Part shown: positions 1-9,447 of the stretch, piece after piece | Numbering within the stretch: the first letter of the stretch is position 1 | Layout: each line of letters starts with the position of its first letter | DNA from: Erysipelotrichia bacterium | Lineage (GTDB): Bacteria > Bacillota_I > Bacilli_A > RFN20 > CAG-826 | Reading direction: 5' to 3' | Length of the DNA stretch: 50,055 nucleotides | Assembly (NCBI GenBank): GCA_012522695.1 | Contig: JAAYJX010000063.1 | Coordinates: 1-50,055, forward strand | Made by a program: the position numbers and the translations under genes | The notes under the pieces: generated by a model | What the model saw: the letters and a program-made list of their open reading frames with translations, nothing else | Databases searched by the model: none | What the model was told of the DNA's origin: nothing

Positions 1-13
1 TTCTGTTGAGAAT

Positions 14-283
14 TTACTTTCTTAAGCCAAGTTTTTGAATCAAATCGACATAAGCATCATAATCAGTTCGACTTAAATAGTTTAATAATGAGCGTCTTTT
101 GCCAACCGCTAAAAGTAAACCACGACGTGAATGATGATCTTTTTTATTAACTTTTAAATGTTCAGTTAAGCGAACAATTTGTTCAGTTAATAAGGCGACT
201 TGTACTTCAGTTGAACCAGTATCGTTAGCGTTTTTACCGTACTTATTAACGATTTCGGCAACTTTTTCTTTTGATAAAGCCAT
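14..283 (-). CDS. rpsO: 30S ribosomal protein S15
   Basis: 89 aa ORF with the S15 pattern ([23 protein letters not shown]...DHHSRRGLL...RRSLLNYL). Confidence 0.97.
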   Translation of the reverse strand: MALSKEKVAEIVNKYGKNANDTGSTEVQVALLTEQIVRLTEHLKVNKKDHHSRRGLLLAVGKRRSLLNYLSRTDYDAYVDLIQKLGLRK

Positions 284-307
284 TCTTTTTCTCCTTTTTT
301 CTTCTTA

Positions 308-354
308 ACTTAACCAGCGCATAACGTCGGAGTGTCGTTAGACATCGATTAAGT
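308..354 (-). promoter_or_regulatory. Structured 5' leader upstream of rpsO (candidate S15 autoregulatory element)
   Basis: Outer 8-bp stem gattaagt (347-354)/acttaacc (308-315) with one G-U, enclosing a TAACG/CGTTA inverted repeat (322-326/336-340). Confidence 0.4.
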
Positions 355-496
355 CGCAAGTATAAATATATATTTATTTATCTAAGATTGCAACTAATAA
401 ATGTTCTTTTTTTGCGTATTTTTAATTTATTAAAGTAATTTCTAACTCTTTTTCTTAATAATTCTTATTTTTATTTTTAGGTTTAAGGCAAAAAAA

Positions 497-1405
497 TTAA
501 AAGTTTTTTAAATCTAAAGAAATTTGTTCTTTTAGTTCTTTTAGTGAGTTAAACGTTTTTTCTTCTCTTAGAAACGATAAAAACTCAAGTTCAATAACTT
601 CTTCATAAGTATCTTTGTCATAATTAAGAAGATGCGTTTCAATAATTGGATTTTCTAATTTATTAAGCGTTGGATGGACACCAACATTTGTAATTGCTAA
701 ATAAGGAAAACCATTTAAATACGCGATTGTTTTATAAACACCATTTAAAGGTAAAACATAAGGAGCAAGTAATTCTAAATTAGCCGTTGGGTAGCCAATT
801 AAACGACCTTTTTGAAAACCTTTAATAACTTTGCCTTTAATTTTATAGGCTCGACCAAGTAGTTCGTTTGCTTTAGCAATTTGTCCGTTTTTAATTAATT
901 CAATAATGCGCGAAGTCGAAATTTTCCCTAAATTATCTTCCATTAAATTTAAAACTGTTAACGGAAAATGTTTACGCAATAAATGTAAATCACCTTCAAT
1001 GTTTTTACCAAACCGATAGTCACGTCCAACATAGATATGTTGTATATTAAGTTTCTTTAAAATTAATTCAATAAAATCAATTGCTTTTAAATCACGTAGT
1101 TCTTTATTAAATTCCATCGTTAATAAATAACTAACACCAAGCTTATTTAAAAATTCACCTCGATCATCAATTGAAGTTAAAAGTGTCGTAGCTTTTCGTA
1201 AGGAAATAATTTCACCTAAAGGATTTGTAAAAGATAAAACCGCTACACTTATTTCTTCTTTTAAAAGTGCCTCTTTAATTAATCTTTGATGTCCAAGGTG
1301 AAGGCCATCAAAGTTACCTAAACATAAGGCAATTGGCTCTTTAATTAGCGGTATCTTTTTTAGTGAAATATTAATTTTCTGCACGATATAATCCTCTTTT
1401 TGCAT
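497..1405 (-). CDS. ribF: Bifunctional riboflavin kinase/FAD synthetase
   Basis: CLGNFDGLHLGHQ nucleotidyltransferase motif, STSRIIELI, GYPTANL flavokinase motif. Confidence 0.95.
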   Translation of the reverse strand: MQKEDYIVQKINISLKKIPLIKEPIALCLGNFDGLHLGHQRLIKEALLKEEISVAVLSFTNPLGEIISLRKATTLLTSIDDRGEFLNKLGVSYLLTMEFNKELRDLKAIDFIELILKKLNIQHIYVGRDYRFGKNIEGDLHLLRKHFPLTVLNLMEDNLGKISTSRIIELIKNGQIAKANELLGRAYKIKGKVIKGFQKGRLIGYPTANLELLAPYVLPLNGVYKTIAYLNGFPYLAITNVGVHPTLNKLENPIIETHLLNYDKDTYEEVIELEFLSFLREEKTFNSLKELKEQISLDLKNF

Positions 1406-2237
1406 AATAAACTTCTTTTAGGCCTTTTTCATAAAGGGCCAAGGCACTATTTTCATAAAGTAATAAGACGAGTGGTTCAACGCTATTAAGTTTTAAAGGC
1501 ACACCATTTAAAACCTTATTTTTTTCTTCTTCATCTATATGAATTTGTGGAAGAAAAAATAAAGTTTCTTTAATCGAAAGAAGTTGCTCTTCACTAATTT
1601 TACTAACACTTGCAGCGTTTTCAAGGGAAAATTCACCAATTTTTAATCTTGTTAAATTTGATAAATGTCCGCACGTCTTTAAAGCTACAGCAATATCTTC
1701 ACCAAGTGTCCGTAAATAAGTGCCCTTACTAACAGTTGCTAAAAAAGAAATAACGTTATTTTCATAACTTAGAAAAAGTAAAGAATAAACTTCTATTTCA
1801 CGCGCTTTTCGTTCAACTTCAAGTCCAGCACGAGCATATTTATATAATGGTTTACCGTCTTTTTTTAAAGCACTATACATCGGCGGGATTTGTTTTTGTT
1901 TACCAACAAAGCTTGTAAAAACCTCTTTAATAAAACTTGCATTTAAAAACGATGGCACTTCTTTTTCTAAAATAACTTCACCTTCTAAATCACCAGTTGC
2001 AGTTTGTTTACCTAATGAAAGTTTCGCTAAATAAGTTTTATTTAAGTTTTCTAAATACGAAGTAATTTTTGTCGCATGATTAATACTAATAAGTAAAAGA
2101 CCATCGGCAAAAGGATCAAGCGTTCCAGCGTGGCCAACTTTTTTTATGTTAAACTTTTTCATAATTTGATTAACAATATCGCGTGAAGTTGGACCGCTTT
2201 CTTTATTAATTAAAAATATTCCGTCTTTTTCCTTCAT
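1371..2237 (-). CDS. truB: tRNA pseudouridine(55) synthase
   Basis: GHAGTLDPFADGLL catalytic motif; KQIPPMYSALKKDGKPLYKYAR. Confidence 0.96.
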   Translation of the reverse strand: MKEKDGIFLINKESGPTSRDIVNQIMKKFNIKKVGHAGTLDPFADGLLLISINHATKITSYLENLNKTYLAKLSLGKQTATGDLEGEVILEKEVPSFLNASFIKEVFTSFVGKQKQIPPMYSALKKDGKPLYKYARAGLEVERKAREIEVYSLLFLSYENNVISFLATVSKGTYLRTLGEDIAVALKTCGHLSNLTRLKIGEFSLENAASVSKISEEQLLSIKETLFFLPQIHIDEEEKNKVLNGVPLKLNSVEPLVLLLYENSALALYEKGLKEVYYAKRGLYRAEN

Positions 2238-2286
2238 TTTTTCTTTCTTTAGATATTATAATCTAATTTAAGAAGAGAATAAAATA

Positions 2287-3477
2287 ATGAACGAACTTAA
2301 AAAAATCTTAGGAAGTATTCGTCAAGCTGATAGTATGTTTAATCTTTTTCAAGACGACGATAAAATCCTCGTTGGTGTTTCCGGTGGTAAAGATTCACTT
2401 GCCTTAATATATGCTCTAAGTTTTTATCAAAAGTTTAGCTTTGTGAACTTTACATTTGAAGGAGCAATTTTAGACTTAGGATTTCCAAATTTTGATCCTA
2501 CATCTTTAAAACCTTTTTTTACATCGCTAGGTGTTAAATTACATATTGTTGACGCAAAGAGTATTTACCCAGCCCTACTTGCAAAACAAAAACAAGAAAA
2601 ACATTTACCGTGTTCATTGTGTTCAAAGATGAAAAAGGCGGCGATTAATCAAGCGGCAAAAAACTTAGGCTTTCATAAAGTCGCCTTTGCCCATCATCAT
2701 GAAGATGCACTTGAAACTCTTTTTATGAATATGACTTATGGCGGTAAACTGGCGACTTTTTCACCAAAAATGTTTTTATCAAATAGTAAAATTGAATTTA
2801 TTCGTCCGTTTATTTTCGTCTATGAAAAAGACATCAAAAACCTCGTAAACAAAGAAAAAATGCCCGTTTTGCCTAGTTTATGCCCAAATGATAAATATAC
2901 AATGCGTGAAAAAATGAAAAGAATAACGAACGAATTTTATACACTTTCAAAAGAAACGCGACTTAATTTTATGAACATGCTATTTAATTATGAACACGCT
3001 GATTTATACTTTGATAAAATCTTTTATAAAATTGAAGGGACACCTTTATCACTTAAACCCGTTCTTAATAAAGAGGACACTTTTAAAATGATAAGCATTC
3101 GTCAAGAAGTGTTTATAAATGAACAAGGTGTAAAGATTAATGAAGAATTTGATGGTAGTGATACTAAGCAAAAACACTTCTTAATTTATTATTTAGATGA
3201 AGCGATTGGGACGTTAAGATATCAAGAAATTGAACGTCATGTTATTAAAATTTCACGGATTGCAATCGTTAAAAAACATCGGCAAAAAGGATATGGAAAG
3301 CTTGCTCTTAATTACATAATTAATTTTATAAAAGAAAGAAAAAGACCTGTTACTTTTATTATAAATGCGCAAGTAAATGCGATTGCTTTTTATGAAAAAT
3401 TAGGCTTTCAAAAAGAAGGCGAAACATTTCTTGATGCGAATATTTTGCACATTAAAATGACTTTATATAAACAATAA
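2287..3477 (+). CDS. TtcA-like PP-loop tRNA 2-thiolation protein fused to a C-terminal GNAT acetyltransferase domain
   Basis: SGGKDSLAL PP-loop, PCSLCSKMKKAA CxxC motif, HHHEDALETLFMNM; C-terminal half has GNAT-like IAIVKKHRQKGYGKLAL...AIAFYEKLGFQKEG. Confidence 0.85.
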   Translation: MNELKKILGSIRQADSMFNLFQDDDKILVGVSGGKDSLALIYALSFYQKFSFVNFTFEGAILDLGFPNFDPTSLKPFFTSLGVKLHIVDAKSIYPALLAKQKQEKHLPCSLCSKMKKAAINQAAKNLGFHKVAFAHHHEDALETLFMNMTYGGKLATFSPKMFLSNSKIEFIRPFIFVYEKDIKNLVNKEKMPVLPSLCPNDKYTMREKMKRITNEFYTLSKETRLNFMNMLFNYEHADLYFDKIFYKIEGTPLSLKPVLNKEDTFKMISIRQEVFINEQGVKINEEFDGSDTKQKHFLIYYLDEAIGTLRYQEIERHVIKISRIAIVKKHRQKGYGKLALNYIINFIKERKRPVTFIINAQVNAIAFYEKLGFQKEGETFLDANILHIKMTLYKQ

Positions 3478-3478
3478 A

Positions 3479-3844
3479 CTACTTTTTATTTTTCTTAATT
3501 TTTTCTAATGTTTCTTTTTCTTGATCAAGTAGATTAGAAATATTTTTTTGGATTTCATAACGCTGGTCATGAATAAAAATTAATTCTGGCGTTTTATATA
3601 AACTAACTTTTTTAGCAAGCGAAGAACGAATAAAACCTTTAGCTTCTAAAAGGGCAAGAAAGTTATTGTGAGGATAAGGTTCATTAAAAAAGGATACATA
3701 AATTTTTGCTTGTGAATAATCTTTACTTAAAATAAGATCATTTAAAGAAACGAGGCCAATTTTGTCATTTTTAATTTCATGTCGTAAAATCTCACTTAAG
3801 TAACGAAAAATTAAACTTTGAACACGTGCATGTCGATTAGCCAT
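3479..3844 (-). CDS. rbfA: Ribosome-binding factor A
   Basis: Small RbfA-like ORF in the nusA-infB-rbfA neighbourhood. Confidence 0.85.
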   Translation of the reverse strand: MANRHARVQSLIFRYLSEILRHEIKNDKIGLVSLNDLILSKDYSQAKIYVSFFNEPYPHNNFLALLEAKGFIRSSLAKKVSLYKTPELIFIHDQRYEIQKNISNLLDQEKETLEKIKKNKK

Positions 3845-5673
3845 TATTTTTTATCCACCATTTCATAACCTTCAATAATATCACCTTGTTTAATATCATT
3901 ATATTTTTCTAAAACAATTCCGCATTCATATCCTTCGCGCGCTTCTTTAACATCGTCTTTAAATCGTTTCATTGAAGATATTTTACCTTCATAAACGACA
4001 ATGCTGTTGCGAATTAAACGCACACTTTGGTTATTTTTCATCACACCACTAGTAATATATGAACCAGCAATGGTTCCAAGTTTTGAAGCTGAAAATGTTT
4101 CTCTTACTTCAGCCGTTGCATTAACTTTTTCAACTTTTTCAACTTTTAGTTGACCACGTAACGCTTTTTCCATTTCTTCAATTAGAGCATAAATGATACG
4201 ATGTAAACGAATTTCAACTTTTTCTTCTAAGGCCCGAGCTTGAACAACAGCATTAGGACGCACATTAAAACCATAAACAATCGCATCAGAAGTACTAGCA
4301 AGAAGAATATCACCTTCAGTAATTGCCCCAGGTCCATGACTTAAAATGTTTACTTTAACACCACCAACATCAAGTTTTTCTAAAGCCCCACGAATAGCTT
4401 CGGCTGAACCAGTTGTATCAGCTTTAATAATCACATTAATAAATTGTAAATTTTGTTCTTTAAGTCGACTATATAAATCTTCAATTGAAGCAGATTGAAC
4501 TTCACCACGCGCTTCATCTTCTTTAACTAAACGTCTTAAAGTTGCGATTTCACGAGCTGTTTTTTCATTATCAAGCGCGATAAAGGGATCACCAGCATGT
4601 GGTACTTCACTTAAACCAATAATACTAACAGGTGTTGAAGGTCCGGCACTTTTGAGTACTTTTTGTTGGTCATTAGTCATTTTACGAATTTTTCCATAAC
4701 TACTTCCAACAACGACAAAATCTTGAAACTTTAAAGTCCCGTTTTCTATTAAAAGCGTTGCTTTTGGTCCTTCACCTTTATCAAGTTTAGCTTCAATAAC
4801 CGTCCCAATCGCGTAGCGATTAGGATTAGCTTTTAATTCTTTCATCTCACTAACGAGTAAAATTGCTTCAAGTAAATTATCAATGCCGATTTTTTGTTTC
4901 GCACTAACTTCAACGAATAAATTTTCCCCACCATATTCTTCAGGAATAATACCTAAACTCGTTAAATCGCTTTTTACTTTTTCAACATTAATCCCAACTT
5001 TATCAATTTTATTAATCGCGACAATCACAGGAACATTAGCAGCTTTAGCATGATCAATTGCTTCTTTTGTTTGCGGCATAACACTATCATCAGCAGCAAC
5101 GACTAAAACAACAATGTCCGTAATCGCCGCACCACGTGAACGCATAGCTGTAAAAGCTTCGTGTCCAGGTGTATCAATAAACGTAATCTTTTGTCCGTTA
5201 ATTTCTTTTTGATAAGCGCCAATTGCTTGTGAAATACCACCAACTTCTGTTTCAACAACATGCGTTGAACGAATTGCATCAATTAAAGTCGTTTTACCAT
5301 GATCAACATGACCCATAACGGTCACGACTGGTGGTCTTGGTTTTAAGTCCTTAGGATTATCAACGAGTTTTATATGTTCAAAGTTTTCTAAACTAACTTC
5401 GTCTTCTTTTTCAAAATCAAAACCAAATTCTAAACAAATAACGCCCATATCATCTTCAGATAAAGTATCGTTAATTGCTACCATCTTTTTATTCATAAAT
5501 AAAAATTTAATAATATCGGTTGGGTTAAGATTTAAATATTTAGCTAATTCATTAACACTTAAACATCTATTATAAACTAAGACATTATCTTTAACAAAAG
5601 CTTTTTCTTGTTTTTTATGAGTGTTCTCAAGGGGAAGACTACTAATCCTCGGTTTTACTTTTTTTTGTGCCAT
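3844..5673 (-). CDS. infB: Translation initiation factor IF-2
   Basis: [36 protein letters not shown]. Confidence 0.98.
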   Translation of the reverse strand: MAQKKVKPRISSLPLENTHKKQEKAFVKDNVLVYNRCLSVNELAKYLNLNPTDIIKFLFMNKKMVAINDTLSEDDMGVICLEFGFDFEKEDEVSLENFEHIKLVDNPKDLKPRPPVVTVMGHVDHGKTTLIDAIRSTHVVETEVGGISQAIGAYQKEINGQKITFIDTPGHEAFTAMRSRGAAITDIVVLVVAADDSVMPQTKEAIDHAKAANVPVIVAINKIDKVGINVEKVKSDLTSLGIIPEEYGGENLFVEVSAKQKIGIDNLLEAILLVSEMKELKANPNRYAIGTVIEAKLDKGEGPKATLLIENGTLKFQDFVVVGSSYGKIRKMTNDQQKVLKSAGPSTPVSIIGLSEVPHAGDPFIALDNEKTAREIATLRRLVKEDEARGEVQSASIEDLYSRLKEQNLQFINVIIKADTTGSAEAIRGALEKLDVGGVKVNILSHGPGAITEGDILLASTSDAIVYGFNVRPNAVVQARALEEKVEIRLHRIIYALIEEMEKALRGQLKVEKVEKVNATAEVRETFSASKLGTIAGSYITSGVMKNNQSVRLIRNSIVVYEGKISSMKRFKDDVKEAREGYECGIVLEKYNDIKQGDIIEGYEMVDKK

Positions 5674-5980
5674 TTTTCTCCTCCTTTAAGATTTTTATAA
5701 TTTGCTTTGCTAGATGCACATCACTAAGGCCAACTGCACTTAATTTTTCATAATTTAAGGCGTTAGCTAATTCACTAGCAGTTAAGTTTTCAAACATCGG
5801 AATGTTTTTAGCCTCGGCTTTAAGTTTAATTTTACTTTGGCTTTGGCTAATGTGGTCACTGGCGAATAAAATTAAGTGAATTTTATTCTTTTCAATTTTC
5901 TTTACTAAGTTTTCACCAACATGAACTTTTCGCCCTTTATTAGCTAAACCTAAGTAAGAAGTAATTTTATTAACGACCAC
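5642..5980 (-). CDS. L7Ae-family RNA-binding protein (YlxQ-like)
   Basis: Short L7Ae/L30e-like ORF between ylxR and infB. Confidence 0.75.
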   Translation of the reverse strand: MVVNKITSYLGLANKGRKVHVGENLVKKIEKNKIHLILFASDHISQSQSKIKLKAEAKNIPMFENLTASELANALNYEKLSAVGLSDVHLAKQIIKILKEEKNGTKKSKTED

Positions 5981-6233
5981 TCTTTAAAATATCCTCAACT
6001 TCTAATAAAACTTTTTCGGGTAGTTTTATTTTTAAGGCTTTTTCTAGTAAATGTTTCTTTTTAAGAAATAAGCTTGGGTCTAAGTCTTTTTGTAAATAAG
6101 CTCCACGACCATTTGCCCTGCCACTAAGATCAACAAAAACTTGATCGTCTTTTGTTTTAACGATTCGTAATAGTTCTTGTTTTGGTAACACTTTATTCGT
6201 TAAAGTGCAACGTCTTAGGGGAATTTTCTTCAC
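5970..6233 (-). CDS. ylxR: YlxR-family RNA-binding protein
   Basis: RRCTLTNKVLPKQELLRIVK...GRANGRGAYLQKD pattern; position after nusA. Confidence 0.9.
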   Translation of the reverse strand: MKKIPLRRCTLTNKVLPKQELLRIVKTKDDQVFVDLSGRANGRGAYLQKDLDPSLFLKKKHLLEKALKIKLPEKVLLEVEDILKSGR

Positions 6234-6257
6234 TTTTTACTCCTATCTTAAATAACA

Positions 6258-7871
6258 TTAATCCTCATCATCATAATATTCATCGAATTCATCATAATCG
6301 ATATCGTCGTAGTAGCTATCATCACTTTCTTTTTCTTCACTTTCAAAACTAGCGAGTTCTTCTTCTGAATAAATTTCCATTTTTGGTGTTTGGACAACAG
6401 GTTTAACGACTTCTTCTTTATATTCATCACTAACGTCTTCTTCAGATATCTTAGGTGGACGTTTTGTTCTTGGTTTTGAAACTTTATCTTTTGCTTTTTC
6501 TTTTTCAAGTTGTCGTTCTAATTCAAATAAGTCCGTCGTCACTTTAACATTAACGATTTGAACTTCTTCTTTTTCTTTAACGACTTCTTGGACTTTTTCT
6601 TCTTCGATAACTAAGTCTTTAACTTCATCACTTAGTTGTTCACTAACTTCTTGAACTTCAACTGGTTCTTCTTCTTTTTTAGAAGCTGGTGTAAGTGTAC
6701 CAATATAACGTTGGTAACGTTCTTTAATTAAGCGTTCTTTTGCTTCTTCTTCTAAAATAGCAACAGGCGTATATTCTAAGTTATATTCTTGGGCGACACT
6801 TTCTTCTTTAATATCAATTTCATAACCGCTAATCTTATTAGCTAAACGCGCATTTGCACCTTTACGACCAATTGCTAAAGAAAGTTGTTCATTTTGAACG
6901 ACTGCTAAAGCAGTCTTTTCTTCTTTATTTAAATGAACACCAATAACAGTTGCTGGACGTAAAGCTTCGACAATAAATAAAGCATCATCAGAAATATATT
7001 GAATGACATCAATTTTTTCTTTTTCACGAGCATTACCGAGTTGCCCTAGAATTTTTTTAATTCGTGTCCCATCATGACCAATACATGCTCCAGTTGGATC
7101 GACGTTTGGATCATCACTATAAACAGCAACTTTACTACGAAGACCAGCTTCACGAACGATTAATTTAATCATAACTGTACCGTCATAAATTTCATGAACT
7201 TCTTCTTCAAATAACCTTTTAATAAAGCCTGGGTGAGCGCGTGTGACGCTAATACCTTGGCTTTTTTCACCTTTAAAACCTTTTTCGGTTTTTTCTAGTG
7301 AACTAACTTCAGCAACATAAAGACGAATTTGTTGGCCGGTTTCAAAAGATTCTTCGCCAATTAATTCTCGTGGTGATAAATAAACCGTTGTTCGACCAAT
7401 ATTCACAATTACGGAGCGTTCATCATATTTTTCAACAATCCCGGTAATCATTTCACCAGTTTTATCTTTATATGTCTCATATAAAGCTTGCTTTTCAGCT
7501 TCGTTAATTTTTTGATGTAAAACACTTTTAACAGTATTAGCAAATATTTTATTAGCATCACTTAAATCAAAAGGTATTTTAAAATCATCACCAACTTGAA
7601 TTTTAGGTTCAAGTTTTTGTGCTTCTTTTAATTCAATTTCTAAATAATCGTCTTCAACACTTTCGACAACTTTTTTTAAGTGATACATTTCAATCAAAGC
7701 TTTTTCTTCATCAATAATAACTTCGACATGTGCATCATCGCCGCCACCGAGTTTTTTAATAATAGCGCGACGAAAAGCTTCTCTTAGACCATCAAAAATA
7801 CTTTCTTGGCTAATGCCTTTTTGTTGTGATAATTCACTAATTGCGCTAAAAAATTGTTTACTATTAATCAT
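6258..7871 (-). CDS. nusA: Transcription termination/antitermination protein NusA with acidic C-terminal extension
   Basis: GACIGHDGTRIKKI and IGRKGANARLANKISGYEIDI KH motifs; long Glu/Asp-rich tail. Confidence 0.97.
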   Translation of the reverse strand: MINSKQFFSAISELSQQKGISQESIFDGLREAFRRAIIKKLGGGDDAHVEVIIDEEKALIEMYHLKKVVESVEDDYLEIELKEAQKLEPKIQVGDDFKIPFDLSDANKIFANTVKSVLHQKINEAEKQALYETYKDKTGEMITGIVEKYDERSVIVNIGRTTVYLSPRELIGEESFETGQQIRLYVAEVSSLEKTEKGFKGEKSQGISVTRAHPGFIKRLFEEEVHEIYDGTVMIKLIVREAGLRSKVAVYSDDPNVDPTGACIGHDGTRIKKILGQLGNAREKEKIDVIQYISDDALFIVEALRPATVIGVHLNKEEKTALAVVQNEQLSLAIGRKGANARLANKISGYEIDIKEESVAQEYNLEYTPVAILEEEAKERLIKERYQRYIGTLTPASKKEEEPVEVQEVSEQLSDEVKDLVIEEEKVQEVVKEKEEVQIVNVKVTTDLFELERQLEKEKAKDKVSKPRTKRPPKISEEDVSDEYKEEVVKPVVQTPKMEIYSEEELASFESEEKESDDSYYDDIDYDEFDEYYDDED

Positions 7872-7884
7872 CGTTTTATTCTCC

Positions 7885-8343
7885 TTAAAATTTAATGACT
7901 AAACGAATTGTTTTAATTTGACTTTGTTTTAAAATAACTTCTTTCATTTTTTTACTCGTTAACCCTAAAATAATTTGGTCTTTATTAAAACTTAATAACA
8001 CGCCACGATAAACGTCTTTTTCATAAACTTTTTCTTTTAACTTCACTTCTAAATCTTGTTCTAGATAAAGTTCTAGTTTTTCAAAAGCAATTGGTTTATC
8101 AATACCTAAAGAAGTAATATCGAGTAAATAAGACGTTTTAATTAAATCAGCTTCATCAAGAAGTGGACTAATTAAATCACCAGCACGCAAAATATCATCA
8201 AAGCTCACAGGACCATCTTTATCGATAACAACACGTAAAATATAATTTTTACCTTGTTTTAAAAATTGGACATTAGCTAAATCATAACCAACAACTTTTA
8301 AAGCTGGTTCAATAAGTGTGCGAACGTCGTCTTTAATTGCCAT
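7885..8343 (-). CDS. rimP: Ribosome maturation factor RimP (start adjusted to MAIKDD)
   Basis: RimP-like LRVVIDKDGPVSFDDI...DITSLGIDKPI; AAAGGAGGAG SD just upstream of ATG at 8343 on the minus strand. Confidence 0.9.
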   Translation of the reverse strand: MAIKDDVRTLIEPALKVVGYDLANVQFLKQGKNYILRVVIDKDGPVSFDDILRAGDLISPLLDEADLIKTSYLLDITSLGIDKPIAFEKLELYLEQDLEVKLKEKVYEKDVYRGVLLSFNKDQIILGLTSKKMKEVILKQSQIKTIRLVIKF

Positions 8344-8356
8344 AAACTCCTCCTTT

Positions 8357-8475
8357 AAGATAACAAAGAGTGGACTTGCGGCCACTCTTAGGGTTAAGAG
8401 TTATCTTGGACGAACCCAAGAACAAACAAACTGTTTGCGCTTGTAATAATAATATTATTATCTAATTATTGCAAG
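8357..8475 (-). promoter_or_regulatory. Predicted promoter and structured leader of the rimP-nusA-infB operon
   Basis: Minus strand TTGCAA-N17-TATTAT (8474-8446), hairpin CTTGG/CCAAG (8405-8420), then two mutually exclusive hairpins (8384-8401 versus 8366-8389) inside an outer AAGATAAC/GTTATCTT stem. Confidence 0.5.
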
Positions 8476-8484
8476 TAATATCTC

Positions 8485-9432
8485 TTATTCTTCTAACTTT
8501 TCAGCTTTTTCTTTTCTTTTTAAGGCAACCTTTTGACAAACTTTACAATATCTAAGTAGAACGTAAGATATAACAAAATAAGATGAAGGTATAATCCCAA
8601 GTAAAAATAAAATTAAAGGACCAATATTAAGTGAAATAGCAAAGTCAACTGGGAAAAGAGCCGTTAATGAAATCTCAATATAATTTGGATGAACGATTTG
8701 ATAAATTAAAACCCATCCACTTAAAAGAATTGTAAGGCATAAAAAGACAAGTCCTAAAATAAAACGTTTATTTAATAAACTAACCGCACAACCTTTTGCT
8801 TTTAAAAACTCATTACTAATAATAAGTGCACTCGGTAAAAGTAATAATAAATAAACAGGAAATGTACCAAAAGCGTAAACTGGATTTAAATCAAAACTAT
8901 AAAAACCAAACAAGAACGTACCAAGAAAATATAAAGCAAACATTAAATAAAGATGATAAAAAATTCTTTTGACTAATCCTCTTTTTTTAACTTTTTCAAT
9001 TTGTGGTTTTTCAGCTTTAAAATAAACGACAAGTAAATAAGTTGCTAGAGCAACAAGAGCTAAATTAATAATTAAAAACGATAAAGGAAAAGCTTTTGAA
9101 GGTCCACCACTTAAAAAGTTACCGCCAAAAGAAATAAACGTGTTAATAAAACCAAAAAGAAAAGAAAAAGCATTAAGTGACAATAAAATAATGCTATGAA
9201 CTTTAATCTTATAGGCTAGTAACGCCTCATCCTTAACACGTGCTAAATAATAAAAAACAAGCATTAAATAAACAAGGCTTATTGTTGTTAAATAAACGGG
9301 TAAATAATGTAAAATCATCCGTAAATTATTAATCGCATCAGTAAATAAGACGATTGTAAAAAAGTAAGCAGCAGCACTAGCAAAAACGTATAAAAATATT
9401 TGACTAATAATATATAAAACTTTTGTTTTCAT
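8485..9432 (-). CDS. Multi-pass membrane protein of unknown function
   Basis: Repeated hydrophobic helices; no recognised motif. Confidence 0.75.
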   Translation of the reverse strand: MKTKVLYIISQIFLYVFASAAAYFFTIVLFTDAINNLRMILHYLPVYLTTISLVYLMLVFYYLARVKDEALLAYKIKVHSIILLSLNAFSFLFGFINTFISFGGNFLSGGPSKAFPLSFLIINLALVALATYLLVVYFKAEKPQIEKVKKRGLVKRIFYHLYLMFALYFLGTFLFGFYSFDLNPVYAFGTFPVYLLLLLPSALIISNEFLKAKGCAVSLLNKRFILGLVFLCLTILLSGWVLIYQIVHPNYIEISLTALFPVDFAISLNIGPLILFLLGIIPSSYFVISYVLLRYCKVCQKVALKRKEKAEKLEE

Positions 9433-9447
9433 TACTCTTGCTCCTTC

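Noticed and set aside
6248-6508. 86-aa - strand ORF rich in Lys/Asn/Met
   Set aside because: Out-of-frame reading of the acidic repeat-like nusA tail; composition is an artefact.
8440-8475. Terminator of the 8485..9432 gene from the inverted repeat CTTGTAATAAT/ATTATTGCAAG
   Set aside because: No T tract follows on the minus strand; the same bases give a plausible promoter for rimP, so I prefer that reading.
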